Origin: Pseudomonadota bacterium
GTDB lineage: Bacteria > Pseudomonadota > Alphaproteobacteria > Ferrovibrionales > Ferrovibrionaceae
DNA: 38,083 nt
Direction of reading: 5' to 3'
NCBI GenBank assembly: GCA_023434425.1
Contig: JAEYSS010000207.1
Location: 1 to 38,083, forward strand
Each line of letters opens with the position of its first letter. Positions within the stretch are counted from its first letter, which is position 1. Both the position numbers and the translations under genes were made by a program. Under the pieces are notes generated by a model, which saw only the letters and a program-made list of their open reading frames with translations, searched no databases and had not been told where the DNA came from. Below are positions 15,189-22,502 of this stretch, piece by piece.

Positions 15189-16530
15189 ACCGTTGATCTA
15201 GGGTTTGCCGATCAAGGAAGAAACGTGCAGCGATCACAGTTCCAGGAAATTTAAAGGGCAACTTGTACACATGATCCCCGCTGGGAGGCAAGCTGCCGTT
15301 TTGTTGCGGATTAAAGCATTGGAATCTGGTGATATTTCCGTCCTGGTCCTTATGCTCCACCATGTTGTTAAATGGATGGTTAACGCGGACACAACTTGTG
15401 CCCGAAACGATGGTAAATGCGGGAAGTTCATCGAGACGCTGGCCCGCGCCCAGGAAATTTATCAGCCCTATGAACGTGGACATGCCACATCCTGCTTTGA
15501 CGGTGGATTCAGGCGGCTGGCAGGTAATCCTATCTGTAAGCGACATAGCCGTTATTAGTGCATCGCGATCATATGCGCGGTTGTAGCCCGTATGTTTGTT
15601 GCAATAGTCGTCGATACGACGCTTCAGGTCCGGCAGTGTTTTCGAGGCATTATCTAAAGTTTCTGCGACACACCGACCAAGCGAGATGAGCGCAAGATGG
15701 CAAGCGAGCTGCACTGAACCATCTGCCCGCTTTCGCCGCGCCAGGAAGCCTGCAATACACCAGTCACTGTCGCCCTCGCCATTGACCGAAAGTATTGCGT
15801 GACGAGTGTTATCAAGTATCTCCCCGACGAATGCTCTAACATTGTCCAGCCCCGCATCATTAAGCTCGTACCCAATATTGTGCAGCCAACTATCTAACGA
15901 CTCAGCAAAGCGACCGGCAGCCGCTTCTTTTCTTGTCTTTTCTAGATGATGATCATTAGCGGTCGATAGTCGCCGAGATTGCTGAATCATCGGGAATGGT
16001 TGAATGGCATTCGCGCCTGGCTTCAGAGAATAGCGCATGTTCAGAAACCGATTCATGCCAAGCGATGAGATTACATCGCATAGTTCATCTTGGATTTTCC
16101 CCCCCTTGCACAAGCTCGTTTGCATCTCACGGCGAATGAGTCCAAACGTTAAATAAGGCGCAATGTCAAAGCATGTGCTGTCGAGAAAATCGACGTAGTA
16201 GGGCTGCCCTTGTGCATCGGCTATCGCAATATCCCTCAACCGCTCTAGCGTATCCTTGGGATTATCAACGAATGAAAAGTTCTTCAGCCTTATGCGGTTG
16301 GCGGTCTTAGTTTTTCGCTTGTTCTTTTTCTTGAATTGCGACGGATGCCCGCCACGCAGTGCATCGAGCAGAACCCGCCCATGACGAGCTTCAGCGAAGG
16401 TTATTCCAGCCTTTAAGGCCTGCCGCCTCAACCGTCTGTAAAAGCGGCGACTGTTAAGGCGATCCGCTGCTTCGTCTTTCGACTGGTCCACGTGCGGCGA
16501 TACGGAGATTTTTTTAATTATCGGGCGCAA
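15136..16530 (-). CDS. GHKL-type (HATPase-like) protein paired with the STAS-like gene
   Basis: A 464-residue protein. Residues about 210-400 show a degenerate Bergerat ATP-binding fold: an N-box FVGEILDNTRHA with Glu237, Asn241, His244 and Ala245, and a lid or G2-like KAGCGMSTFIGLINFLG (345-361) followed by FTIVSGTSCVRV. The expected G1 box DxGxG is not evident; the matching strand reads ALISLGRCVAETL, without Asp. The first 85 residues are very basic (RRLRRQALK, KKKNKRKTKTANR), perhaps nucleic-acid contacting. The middle (YYVDFLDSTCFDIAPYLTFGLI) is not recognised. The start is a TTG at 16530 with AAGGA upstream. It heads a three-gene operon with the STAS-like and membrane genes. Confidence 0.7.
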   Translation of the reverse strand: MRPIIKKISVSPHVDQSKDEAADRLNSRRFYRRLRRQALKAGITFAEARHGRVLLDALRGGHPSQFKKKNKRKTKTANRIRLKNFSFVDNPKDTLERLRDIAIADAQGQPYYVDFLDSTCFDIAPYLTFGLIRREMQTSLCKGGKIQDELCDVISSLGMNRFLNMRYSLKPGANAIQPFPMIQQSRRLSTANDHHLEKTRKEAAAGRFAESLDSWLHNIGYELNDAGLDNVRAFVGEILDNTRHAILSVNGEGDSDWCIAGFLARRKRADGSVQLACHLALISLGRCVAETLDNASKTLPDLKRRIDDYCNKHTGYNRAYDRDALITAMSLTDRITCQPPESTVKAGCGMSTFIGLINFLGAGQRLDELPAFTIVSGTSCVRVNHPFNNMVEHKDQDGNITRFQCFNPQQNGSLPPSGDHVYKLPFKFPGTVIAARFFLDRQTLDQRYEAVNTEPPKSNGTSSS

Positions 16531-16924
16531 GTAATAAATTTCCTTATTTGTATCCTAGCGTAAATCAAACTCGCTAGTTTTCACGCACCTGAATAGCGAT
16601 AGGAAAAGCTCCGCCACCTGCGAAGTGAGCACGACTGTCGCTATCACGAACACCTAGTCGACTAAGTTGCCCATGCGCGCCTATAAGCGCGTGGCATTCC
16701 GGCACTCAGCCGACTCAGCCCCCCTCTTAGTGCCACCCCAACTACGAGCTTAGGTCGCCTATCGCGCGCCCGTCCAGTTTTGAATAACAACCAGCGCCTT
16801 AATACATATGTATGCGGATGAAGCGAGGCGTTAGACCTTCCTACATCCACCGCAAGAGACCGATCCGGGCATGGCTTAGTGCGATACAATTCTCCAGGTA
16901 TTTCTCATGCCGCAGGAGGACGCC
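16531..16924. promoter_or_regulatory. Divergent promoter region between the ATPase operon and the second recombinase
   Basis: A 394-base gap with no supported gene. A TTGAAT (16780-16785) followed after 17 bases by TACATA could be a plus-strand promoter; the second hexamer lies in the perfect 10-bp palindrome TACATATGTA (16803-16812), a possible operator. No tRNA fragment or second att core is seen here. Confidence 0.4.
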
Positions 16925-18184
16925 ATGCGCTCAGAGGTACAGACCGCAGCAACCACTGCTCCACGCCTTTTATCGCTTGCTGAACTGGCTCACTACCTAG
17001 GGGTAAAGCCTGCTGCGTTTCCCAAGCTCATATCAACATTCAAGAAAATACAGTTTCCTCAACCGCTCCCGCATTTCGGACTCTACGACAGGAAAGTAAT
17101 AGACCTTTGGCTGGATCGGCTAAGCGGTATTACAACGGATGGACGCTACAACTTCCATCCGCCAGAGTTTTTCAAGATTGGGAGTCGCTTCGCGCCTGTC
17201 CGCCAAACAGCACGGGTGCCCAAAGCGCAACGCAGCGATAACCCGTATACGGTTGCCGAAGCTATTGACGTATATGCAGCTTACGCCCGGACACACACGC
17301 ACTCTATTACTCGGGTTCAATGGATAGCCAACGCTACAATTCTGCCCCACTTTGGACACCGAACGATTGAAAGTCTCACCGCGCCTGAAATCCGCGCGTG
17401 GCATGAGGGAATATCGAACAGCCCGAGAGCAAAGCATGTTGGATTTGGCCAACCGCGCGCATATTACGGACCTCCGAAGACAGCGGAAGAAAAGCGCCGC
17501 CGAAAGATGACCGCCAATCTGCACTTGATGACGCTGAAGGCTGCCTTGAATCTGGCATTTCGTGAGGGAAAGGTTAGCTCCGACGCTGTATGGCGTGCAG
17601 TACCAGCGTTCAGGAACGTCCACAATGTCAACGCTCGATTTCTGACAATAGAAGAAGTTCAGCGGTTGATGCCGTTGCTGGAGCCGGATTTCCGCAAACT
17701 TGCTCGGGCCGCGATTTATACCGGGGCCCGATTAATGGAGTTGGTCAATCTTATTGCGTCAGATTTCGATCCTAATGCAGGAACCATACACTTCAAGCCC
17801 GGAAAGAACCTGAATGGTCGGCATGTCTTCTTGAACAAAGAGGGCGCGCAGTTCTTCGCAGTATGCACAAAGAACCTTCATCCGAATGATTTAATGTTTA
17901 GGCGCGGCGATGGAGAAAAGTGGAGAGCTACAGACCCATCGCATCGACTAAAAGCCCCTCTTCGCGAAGCTGGCCTACAGCATTTAACGTTTCACGCATT
18001 CAGGCACACATACGCTTCAATGATGATTCAGGCAGGCGCTTCTGTTGCTGCCGTAGCGAAGAACCTAGGCCACAAACGAACTGAGATTTGTGAGCGCTAT
18101 TATACCCACCTCACAGCGTCTTTCGTTTCTGGTGAAATTCGAGGCAAGATGCCGCCACTGGATTTAGAAACCATAGATACCTGA
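16925..18184 (+). CDS. Second tyrosine recombinase/integrase
   Basis: A 419-residue phage-type tyrosine recombinase. The ATG at 16925 has AGGAGG (16914-16919) five bases upstream and is preferred over the ATG at 16907. The N-terminus LLSLAELAHYLGVKPAAFPKLIS looks like a short HTH module. A core-binding domain follows (about 90-200). Catalytic residues are complete: Arg269 (TGARLMEL), His357-x-x-Arg360 (HAFRHT), His383 (LGHK) and Tyr393 (YYTH). It is not closely similar to the integrase at 6262. It sits far from either att site, so it may be left from a nested element or act on an internal site. The next gene follows seven bases later. Confidence 0.93.
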   Translation: MRSEVQTAATTAPRLLSLAELAHYLGVKPAAFPKLISTFKKIQFPQPLPHFGLYDRKVIDLWLDRLSGITTDGRYNFHPPEFFKIGSRFAPVRQTARVPKAQRSDNPYTVAEAIDVYAAYARTHTHSITRVQWIANATILPHFGHRTIESLTAPEIRAWHEGISNSPRAKHVGFGQPRAYYGPPKTAEEKRRRKMTANLHLMTLKAALNLAFREGKVSSDAVWRAVPAFRNVHNVNARFLTIEEVQRLMPLLEPDFRKLARAAIYTGARLMELVNLIASDFDPNAGTIHFKPGKNLNGRHVFLNKEGAQFFAVCTKNLHPNDLMFRRGDGEKWRATDPSHRLKAPLREAGLQHLTFHAFRHTYASMMIQAGASVAAVAKNLGHKRTEICERYYTHLTASFVSGEIRGKMPPLDLETIDT

Positions 18185-18191
18185 GGGGAAA

Positions 18192-18704
18192 ATGAACTGG
18201 GAACTAATGGTGCCTGACTTGATCAAGGCCGGGATTACCATAGCTGGCACAGGCGCAGTGGCTTTCTTCACTGCTCGATACACAGTCAAATTGGCACTCG
18301 ACCGATTCAAAAATGAGCGTGTGTTTGACAGAGGCTTGCAGGTACTAGCCGATCTAGTCGAGAGCTTAAGCGAATTGAAGCGCGTAACACGTATCCAGCA
18401 CGACAGAGCAGAGCGGAACGCACCCGAGCACGAAGAATACGAAGCCAAGCTACGTGACCGCTATTGGAGCGCACGACGGCAATACGAGGCAGCAAGCGCC
18501 AACGCCAGGTTGATGTTACCGGCTGAAGTAATTTTGGTGTTGGACGCGACAGACAATGACTACGCTCGAATGAATTCTTCATCTGCATTTGTTACGGCAG
18601 AGGAAGCATTCTACGCAGAACTCACTACCTTAAACACAGCGCTTGAGGCGATGATCAGGCTCGGCCGCAAGTCTTTCGATAAACACGCAGCCAATACAGC
18701 CTGA
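18192..18704 (+). CDS. Small membrane-anchored coiled-coil protein
   Basis: A 170-residue protein, not recognised. One N-terminal hydrophobic helix (about residues 11-30, KAGITIAGTGAVAFFTARY) is followed by a charged, helical, probably coiled-coil body (LADLVESLSELKRVTRIQHDRAER, KLRDRYWSARRQYEAA). AGGGG lies four bases before the ATG. It is seven bases downstream of the second recombinase and probably in its transcript. Its layout resembles the membrane protein at 14167-14814, but similarity beyond layout is not evident. Confidence 0.7.
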   Translation: MNWELMVPDLIKAGITIAGTGAVAFFTARYTVKLALDRFKNERVFDRGLQVLADLVESLSELKRVTRIQHDRAERNAPEHEEYEAKLRDRYWSARRQYEAASANARLMLPAEVILVLDATDNDYARMNSSSAFVTAEEAFYAELTTLNTALEAMIRLGRKSFDKHAANTA

Positions 18705-18716
18705 GTGCGTTGAGGC

Positions 18717-19628
18717 CTATTTGAGGCCGTAATACCGCAAAGCCACCTCTTCCATCAGCTTAGCAAAAACAGACACTCCAATTTTCCAAGTGCCGCTGGC
18801 TGCCTTACCAATATTCTGGCCGATCCATTCTACCGCTTTTGCGCCCAATGGCTGCTCCGCACTCTGCGGCTTTTCACTGGCTACAATCTCGGCAAACTCC
18901 TTCGCAGCGGCTTTAGGGATGCCTGCCTTTTCTAACTCACTGATCAAGGCTGCGGTGTCGCCTTGCTTGATATTGATATTCACAGTGGCATTGTCAGATG
19001 CATTCACATGCATGAGATTGCCGTAAACGGTCTGATTAAAAATCTGCGACACTTGCTTATCATCCACATTTTTGAGAGCGGGACTTGCTACCGCAACCTC
19101 GGCTGCCTGCGGTATTGCCTTTTCAAGCTCCAATGTTAGCTCCAACACACGACTTCGTACGGACTGAAGAATTTCCACCATATCTGTTCGAGATATGGAC
19201 CCCGTGACCGAATTGCACGCGTACCCGGGGTAAACATTCCCTTGCAGAAGCAGCATCAAATTTGACGCATTAATCCCAAGGTGACCGCTGGTATCTGCGA
19301 CAAGCTGCTCCACGGCAGCGACGCTACCTCTAACATGATGCTCATTCCATTTTGCGCCCGCATGTTTCTCAATTAAATACGATGGGATTGGAGCGTTTTG
19401 GATACCCGCTCCAAATGGGCCAGAAAATGTAGCCCTGTAAGTCACACCAATAATTCGATAGTCAGGAGTGTTTACGCCCTCAGGGTAGCCCTCTGCTTCG
19501 TATTTCACCCAGTCAGCAAGCGGGGCATTCCCTAGGCGCGACGCGAGGAAACGAAGTTTTAGAAGGACTGGGCTTAAATTTGCTGCGGGGTCCATAACCG
19601 CAGCCTGAATTTCATTAAGTATGCTCAC
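18717..19628 (-). CDS. AbiTii-type abortive-infection protein
   Basis: A 303-residue protein. Residues 1-90 match the AbiTii domain: an N-terminal helix SILNEIQAAVMDP, then NLSPVLLKLRFLASRLGNAPLADWVKYEAEGYP and the TPDYRIIG motif. The middle is probably helical. Residues about 195-245 (QIFNQTVYGNLMHVNASDNATV, then IKQGDTAALISELEKAGIP) follow a C-terminal pattern seen in other AbiTii-family proteins, and a hydrophobic stretch near the end (TWKIGVSVFAKLMEEV) may associate with membrane. The start is a GTG at 19628 with AGGG upstream. It is the last gene of a three-gene minus-strand operon. AbiTii domains are tied to phage resistance by abortive infection; the mechanism is not clear from sequence. 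Confidence 0.85.
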   Translation of the reverse strand: MSILNEIQAAVMDPAANLSPVLLKLRFLASRLGNAPLADWVKYEAEGYPEGVNTPDYRIIGVTYRATFSGPFGAGIQNAPIPSYLIEKHAGAKWNEHHVRGSVAAVEQLVADTSGHLGINASNLMLLLQGNVYPGYACNSVTGSISRTDMVEILQSVRSRVLELTLELEKAIPQAAEVAVASPALKNVDDKQVSQIFNQTVYGNLMHVNASDNATVNINIKQGDTAALISELEKAGIPKAAAKEFAEIVASEKPQSAEQPLGAKAVEWIGQNIGKAASGTWKIGVSVFAKLMEEVALRYYGLK

Positions 19629-19639
19629 CGCGCACCCTG

Positions 19640-19825
19640 TTAGTCTGAGTAAATAAAATTGTCGGTGCCTTCCTGATTTTCACCAAACCTAACCTTGTAA
19701 TCCGCTCCCATTTCCCGAGCCTTTGCTTCGGCTTGCGCCTTATCTGAAAAAAGGCCAACAAAATGCCACGGGCTGCTCCGTAGGACACCCCACCCTTTAA
19801 TCGTATTGCCATGTAGAAATGGCAT
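19640..19825 (-). CDS. Small conserved-looking protein in the AbiTii operon
   Basis: A 61-residue protein with start ATG 19825 behind a purine-rich AAGGGGGG. The sequence WHFVGLFSDKAQAEAKAREMG, then DYKVRFGENQEGTDNF, resembles small proteins of unknown function found in many Proteobacteria, in which a strand, an AxAKAxxxG helix and a YxVxxGE strand recur. It lies 13 bases after the previous gene and 11 bases before the AbiTii gene. No defined function. Confidence 0.65.
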   Translation of the reverse strand: MPFLHGNTIKGWGVLRSSPWHFVGLFSDKAQAEAKAREMGADYKVRFGENQEGTDNFIYSD

Positions 19826-19838
19826 TGTGCCCCCCCTT

Positions 19839-20162
19839 TCAGCGCGCCCGGACCTCGCCCTGATTAGGGCCAACGGCCATGAAGCTAGGACGACCAGATT
19901 CTAGCGGCGGAACAACGAGCCCCTTCCGTGCCGCGTCCGCCTCCCAAGCCAGCGTTGAACATTCCACAAGCGCCTTGTCTAGCCAGGGAGAAGTTATGCC
20001 GGGGCGATCAGAGGCAACCCCAAATGCCACAGCCGCATACATTCGAGCCGAGCGTTCGTCGGCTGCATACACGCGACACTGTCCGATATAGTCAGTCCGT
20101 TTACTGCTTGGGTGCCCAGAAAGCAGCGGCTCACAGGGCATCAAAAGAAACTCGGTGACCAT
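19839..20162 (-). CDS. Unknown protein, first gene of the AbiTii operon
   Basis: A 107-residue protein, not recognised. GGAGG lies six bases before the ATG at 20162. It is a soluble, mixed alpha/beta protein; a helical stretch ARMYAAVAFGVASD and the segment SPWLDKALVECSTLAWEADAARKG are its main features. It begins the three-gene unit that ends in AbiTii; the promoter must lie between here and attR. Confidence 0.65.
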   Translation of the reverse strand: MVTEFLLMPCEPLLSGHPSSKRTDYIGQCRVYAADERSARMYAAVAFGVASDRPGITSPWLDKALVECSTLAWEADAARKGLVVPPLESGRPSFMAVGPNQGEVRAR

Positions 20163-20249
20163 GACCTACCTCCGCGCCACGACTCGGCCAGGCATGCCGA
20201 GCAGAGGATTTTAGCATGTCACCACGCCCTCGGATCAGATGGCTTGTTT

Positions 20250-20271
20250 TGGGTTACCAAACTGGGCTACA
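20250..20271 (+). promoter_or_regulatory. Right-end paired 9-mer sites matching those near attL
   Basis: TGGGTTACC (20250-20258) and TGGGCTACA (20263-20271) have a 13-base period, the same period as the pair at 6223 and 6236, and the same orientation. They lie 59 bases before the attR core. Proposed integrase arm sites. A CTCGGC-N7-GCCGAG hairpin (20183-20201) lies nearby. Confidence 0.5.
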
Positions 20272-20330
20272 TTGGCCCTGCCCACTGAGACGAAAATCTA
20301 AATATCTCAATGCGGTAGCGGTACAGAGGC

Positions 20331-20351
20331 CGAATCCCACCCTCTCCGCCA
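20331..20351 (+). repeat. attR core: 21-bp direct repeat of the tRNA-Ser 3' end
   Basis: Identical to 6138-6158. The rest of a tRNA is absent upstream, so this is the displaced 3' end from the original target. A GAGCTT-TTAAT-AAGCTC hairpin (20371-20387) follows and may be part of the original tRNA's downstream region. Confidence 0.93.
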
Positions 20352-20454
20352 GATATCCTTTGAAAATATTGAGCTTTTAATAAGCTCGGGCTTCCACCCA
20401 CGAAGTGCCGGCCGTCCAGATGCGCGCCCGGCATCAGCTGCGAAAGACGACCCT

Positions 20455-21471
20455 ATGAAAAAGATCGGCTTCTTATCCTTCGGGCACTGGTCGGACGCAC
20501 CGCAGTCGGAAGCCAGGTCCGCGCAGGACGTTCTTTTGCAATCGATCGATCTGGCCGTCGCGGCGGAAGAGCTCGGTGCCGACGGGGCCTATTTCCGTGT
20601 CCATCATTATGCCCGCCAGCTCGCCTCACCCTTCCCGCTTCTGGCCGCCATCGGCGCCAGAACACGCCGGATCGAGATCGGCACCGCCGTTATCGACATG
20701 CGGTATGAAAACCCGCTCTACATGGTTGAGGATGCCGGTGCCGCCGACCTGATCTCCGGCGGTCGCCTGCAGCTCGGTATCAGCCGCGGCTCGCCTGAGC
20801 AGGTGATCGACGGCTGGCGTCACTTCGGTTATGCCCCTGCCGAAGGCGAGAGCGATGCCGATATGGGGCGACGGCATGGTGAAGTGTTTCTGTCGTTGTT
20901 GACGGGCAAAGGCTTTGCCCGGCCAAATCCCAGCCCGATGTTCCCCAACCCGCCGGGCCTGCTGCGCCTGGAGCCCCATTCGGAAGGCCTGCGTGATCGC
21001 ATCTGGTGGGGCTCCGCCTCCGATGCGACTGCGGTCTGGGCTGCCGAACAGGGTATGAACCTGCAGAGCTCGACCCTGAAAGCCGACGAAACCGGCGAAC
21101 CTTTTCACATTCAGCAGGCCAAGCAGATTCGGCGATACCGCGAGGCGTGGAAGGCGGCAGGGCATACGCGCACGCCTCGCATTTCCGTCTCGCGCTCCAT
21201 TTTCGCGCTGGTCAACGATCTCGACCGTGCCTATTTCGGCCGTGACGGCAGCCGTGACCAGATCGGCGTCATCGACAATATGCGGGCGATCTTCGGGCGA
21301 TCTTATGCGGCCGAGCCGGAGCATCTGATCGAGGCGCTGCGGGGCGATGAGGCGATTGCCGAGGCCGATACGCTGCTGCTGACCGTGCCCAACCAGCTCG
21401 GCGTGGCCTATAACGCCCATGTCATCGAGACCATCCTGACCCAGGTGGCGCCGGCACTCGGCTGGCGATGA
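20455..21471 (+). CDS. LLM-class flavin-dependent oxidoreductase
   Basis: A 338-residue luciferase-like monooxygenase of the TIM-barrel type that normally uses reduced FMN or F420. Family features seen: N-terminal IGFLSFGHW, ELGADGAYFRVHHY, RIEIGTAVIDMRYENPLYMVEDAGAADLISGGRLQLGISRGSPE (split here over about residues 68-117), and the C-terminal TLLLTVPNQLGVAYNAHVIE. The substrate cannot be told. The ATG at 20455 is weakly preceded by AAAGA. It is the first chromosomal gene after attR; insertion of the element separated it from the tRNA gene. slyX follows 20 bases later. Confidence 0.88.
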   Translation: MKKIGFLSFGHWSDAPQSEARSAQDVLLQSIDLAVAAEELGADGAYFRVHHYARQLASPFPLLAAIGARTRRIEIGTAVIDMRYENPLYMVEDAGAADLISGGRLQLGISRGSPEQVIDGWRHFGYAPAEGESDADMGRRHGEVFLSLLTGKGFARPNPSPMFPNPPGLLRLEPHSEGLRDRIWWGSASDATAVWAAEQGMNLQSSTLKADETGEPFHIQQAKQIRRYREAWKAAGHTRTPRISVSRSIFALVNDLDRAYFGRDGSRDQIGVIDNMRAIFGRSYAAEPEHLIEALRGDEAIAEADTLLLTVPNQLGVAYNAHVIETILTQVAPALGWR

Positions 21472-21491
21472 CGGGGAGGTAAAGGGACATC

Positions 21492-21707
21492 ATGGCGAAT
21501 GACAATGTCGCAATGCGCGTCACCGCACTTGAAGAGCGGATCGCATATCAGGATGACACAATCGAGGCCCTGAATCAGACCATTACGAAACAGTGGGCCC
21601 AGATCGACAGGCTGACGCGCCTGGTCGAGAATTTAACCAGCCGCCTGCGCGACGCCGAGGCCAGGGCTGCGGCAGGCCCCGTCGATGAACGGCCACCGCA
21701 CTACTGA
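21492..21707 (+). CDS. slyX: SlyX family protein
   Basis: A 71-residue coiled-coil protein with the family layout: RVTALEERIAYQDDTIEALNQTI, then KQWAQIDRLTRLVENLTSRL, and the characteristic PPHY C-terminus. The molecular role of SlyX is unknown. AGGG precedes the ATG by five bases. It probably shares the transcript of the flavin oxidoreductase and is convergent with xylG, one base apart. Confidence 0.92.
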   Translation: MANDNVAMRVTALEERIAYQDDTIEALNQTITKQWAQIDRLTRLVENLTSRLRDAEARAAAGPVDERPPHY

Positions 21708-21708
21708 T

Positions 21709-22491
21709 TTACCGAACCGCCCCGGGGCCCGGCGTGGCGTTGGGCGGACATTTCCCCAGGATAATCATCCCGAGCACTTCATCCTTGGTGATATCGGCGA
21801 CGCGCGCCGAGCCGACGACGCGGCCGTTCTTCATCACGAAGATCCGGTCCGCGAGGTCGAAGACATCATGGATGTCGTGGCTGATCAGGAAGATGCCGAT
21901 CCCTTCGGTCTTCAGCTGCAGGATGAGATCGGCGACCTGTTTCGTCTCGGCCGGGCCGAGCGCTGCGGTCGGCTCGTCCATGATCAGGATCCGCGCGTCG
22001 AAATGGATGGCCCGCGCAATGGCAACCGACTGGCGCTGTCCGCCCGACAGGGCCCTGACCGGCACCTTGAAACGATGAAAATTCGGATTGAGGCGCGCCA
22101 TGACCCGACGGGTCTGCACTTCCATCGCGCCATCGTCGAGCGTACCCCAGCGCGTCAGTATCTCACGCCCGAGGAAGACATTCGCCGCAGCGTCGACATT
22201 GTCAGCCAGCGCGAGCGTTTGGTAGATGGTCTCGATGCCGTATCTTTTCGCATCCGCCGGATTGTGGATCGACGCCACCTGGTCATTCACCCGGATCTCG
22301 CCGTCGTCGGGCCGGTAAGCGCCCGACAGGATCTTGATCAGCGTCGATTTGCCGGCACCGTTGTGGCCCAGCAGCCCGACCACTTCGCCGGCATGCAGAT
22401 CGAGCGAGGCGCGATCCACGGCCTTTATGCCGCCAAAGGCAATGGAGATGTCGCGCATTTCGACAAGGGGGCGTGAGGCTGTTTCAGGCAT
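21709..22491 (-). CDS. xylG: Xylose/monosaccharide ABC transporter ATP-binding protein
   Basis: ATPase of a CUT2-type sugar importer. The 260 residues form one nucleotide-binding domain with Walker A GHNGAGKST, signature LSGGQRQSVAIARA, Walker B ILIMDEPTAAL and switch His in LISHDIHD. E. coli XylG and RbsA carry two such domains in about 500 residues; this single-domain form is common in alphaproteobacterial sugar systems and would act as a dimer. ATG 22491 is chosen over 22500 because AGGG lies nine bases upstream of it. It is the last gene of the xylF-xylH-xylG order. Confidence 0.88.
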   Translation of the reverse strand: MPETASRPLVEMRDISIAFGGIKAVDRASLDLHAGEVVGLLGHNGAGKSTLIKILSGAYRPDDGEIRVNDQVASIHNPADAKRYGIETIYQTLALADNVDAAANVFLGREILTRWGTLDDGAMEVQTRRVMARLNPNFHRFKVPVRALSGGQRQSVAIARAIHFDARILIMDEPTAALGPAETKQVADLILQLKTEGIGIFLISHDIHDVFDLADRIFVMKNGRVVGSARVADITKDEVLGMIILGKCPPNATPGPGAVR

Positions 22492-22502
22492 TGGCCACAT
22501 CC

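Noticed and set aside
19429..19437. Near matches to the reverse complement of the arm-site 9-mer inside the element (also near 15585)
   Set aside because: Single, unpaired, eight of nine bases, inside coding genes; such matches are expected by chance in 14 kb.
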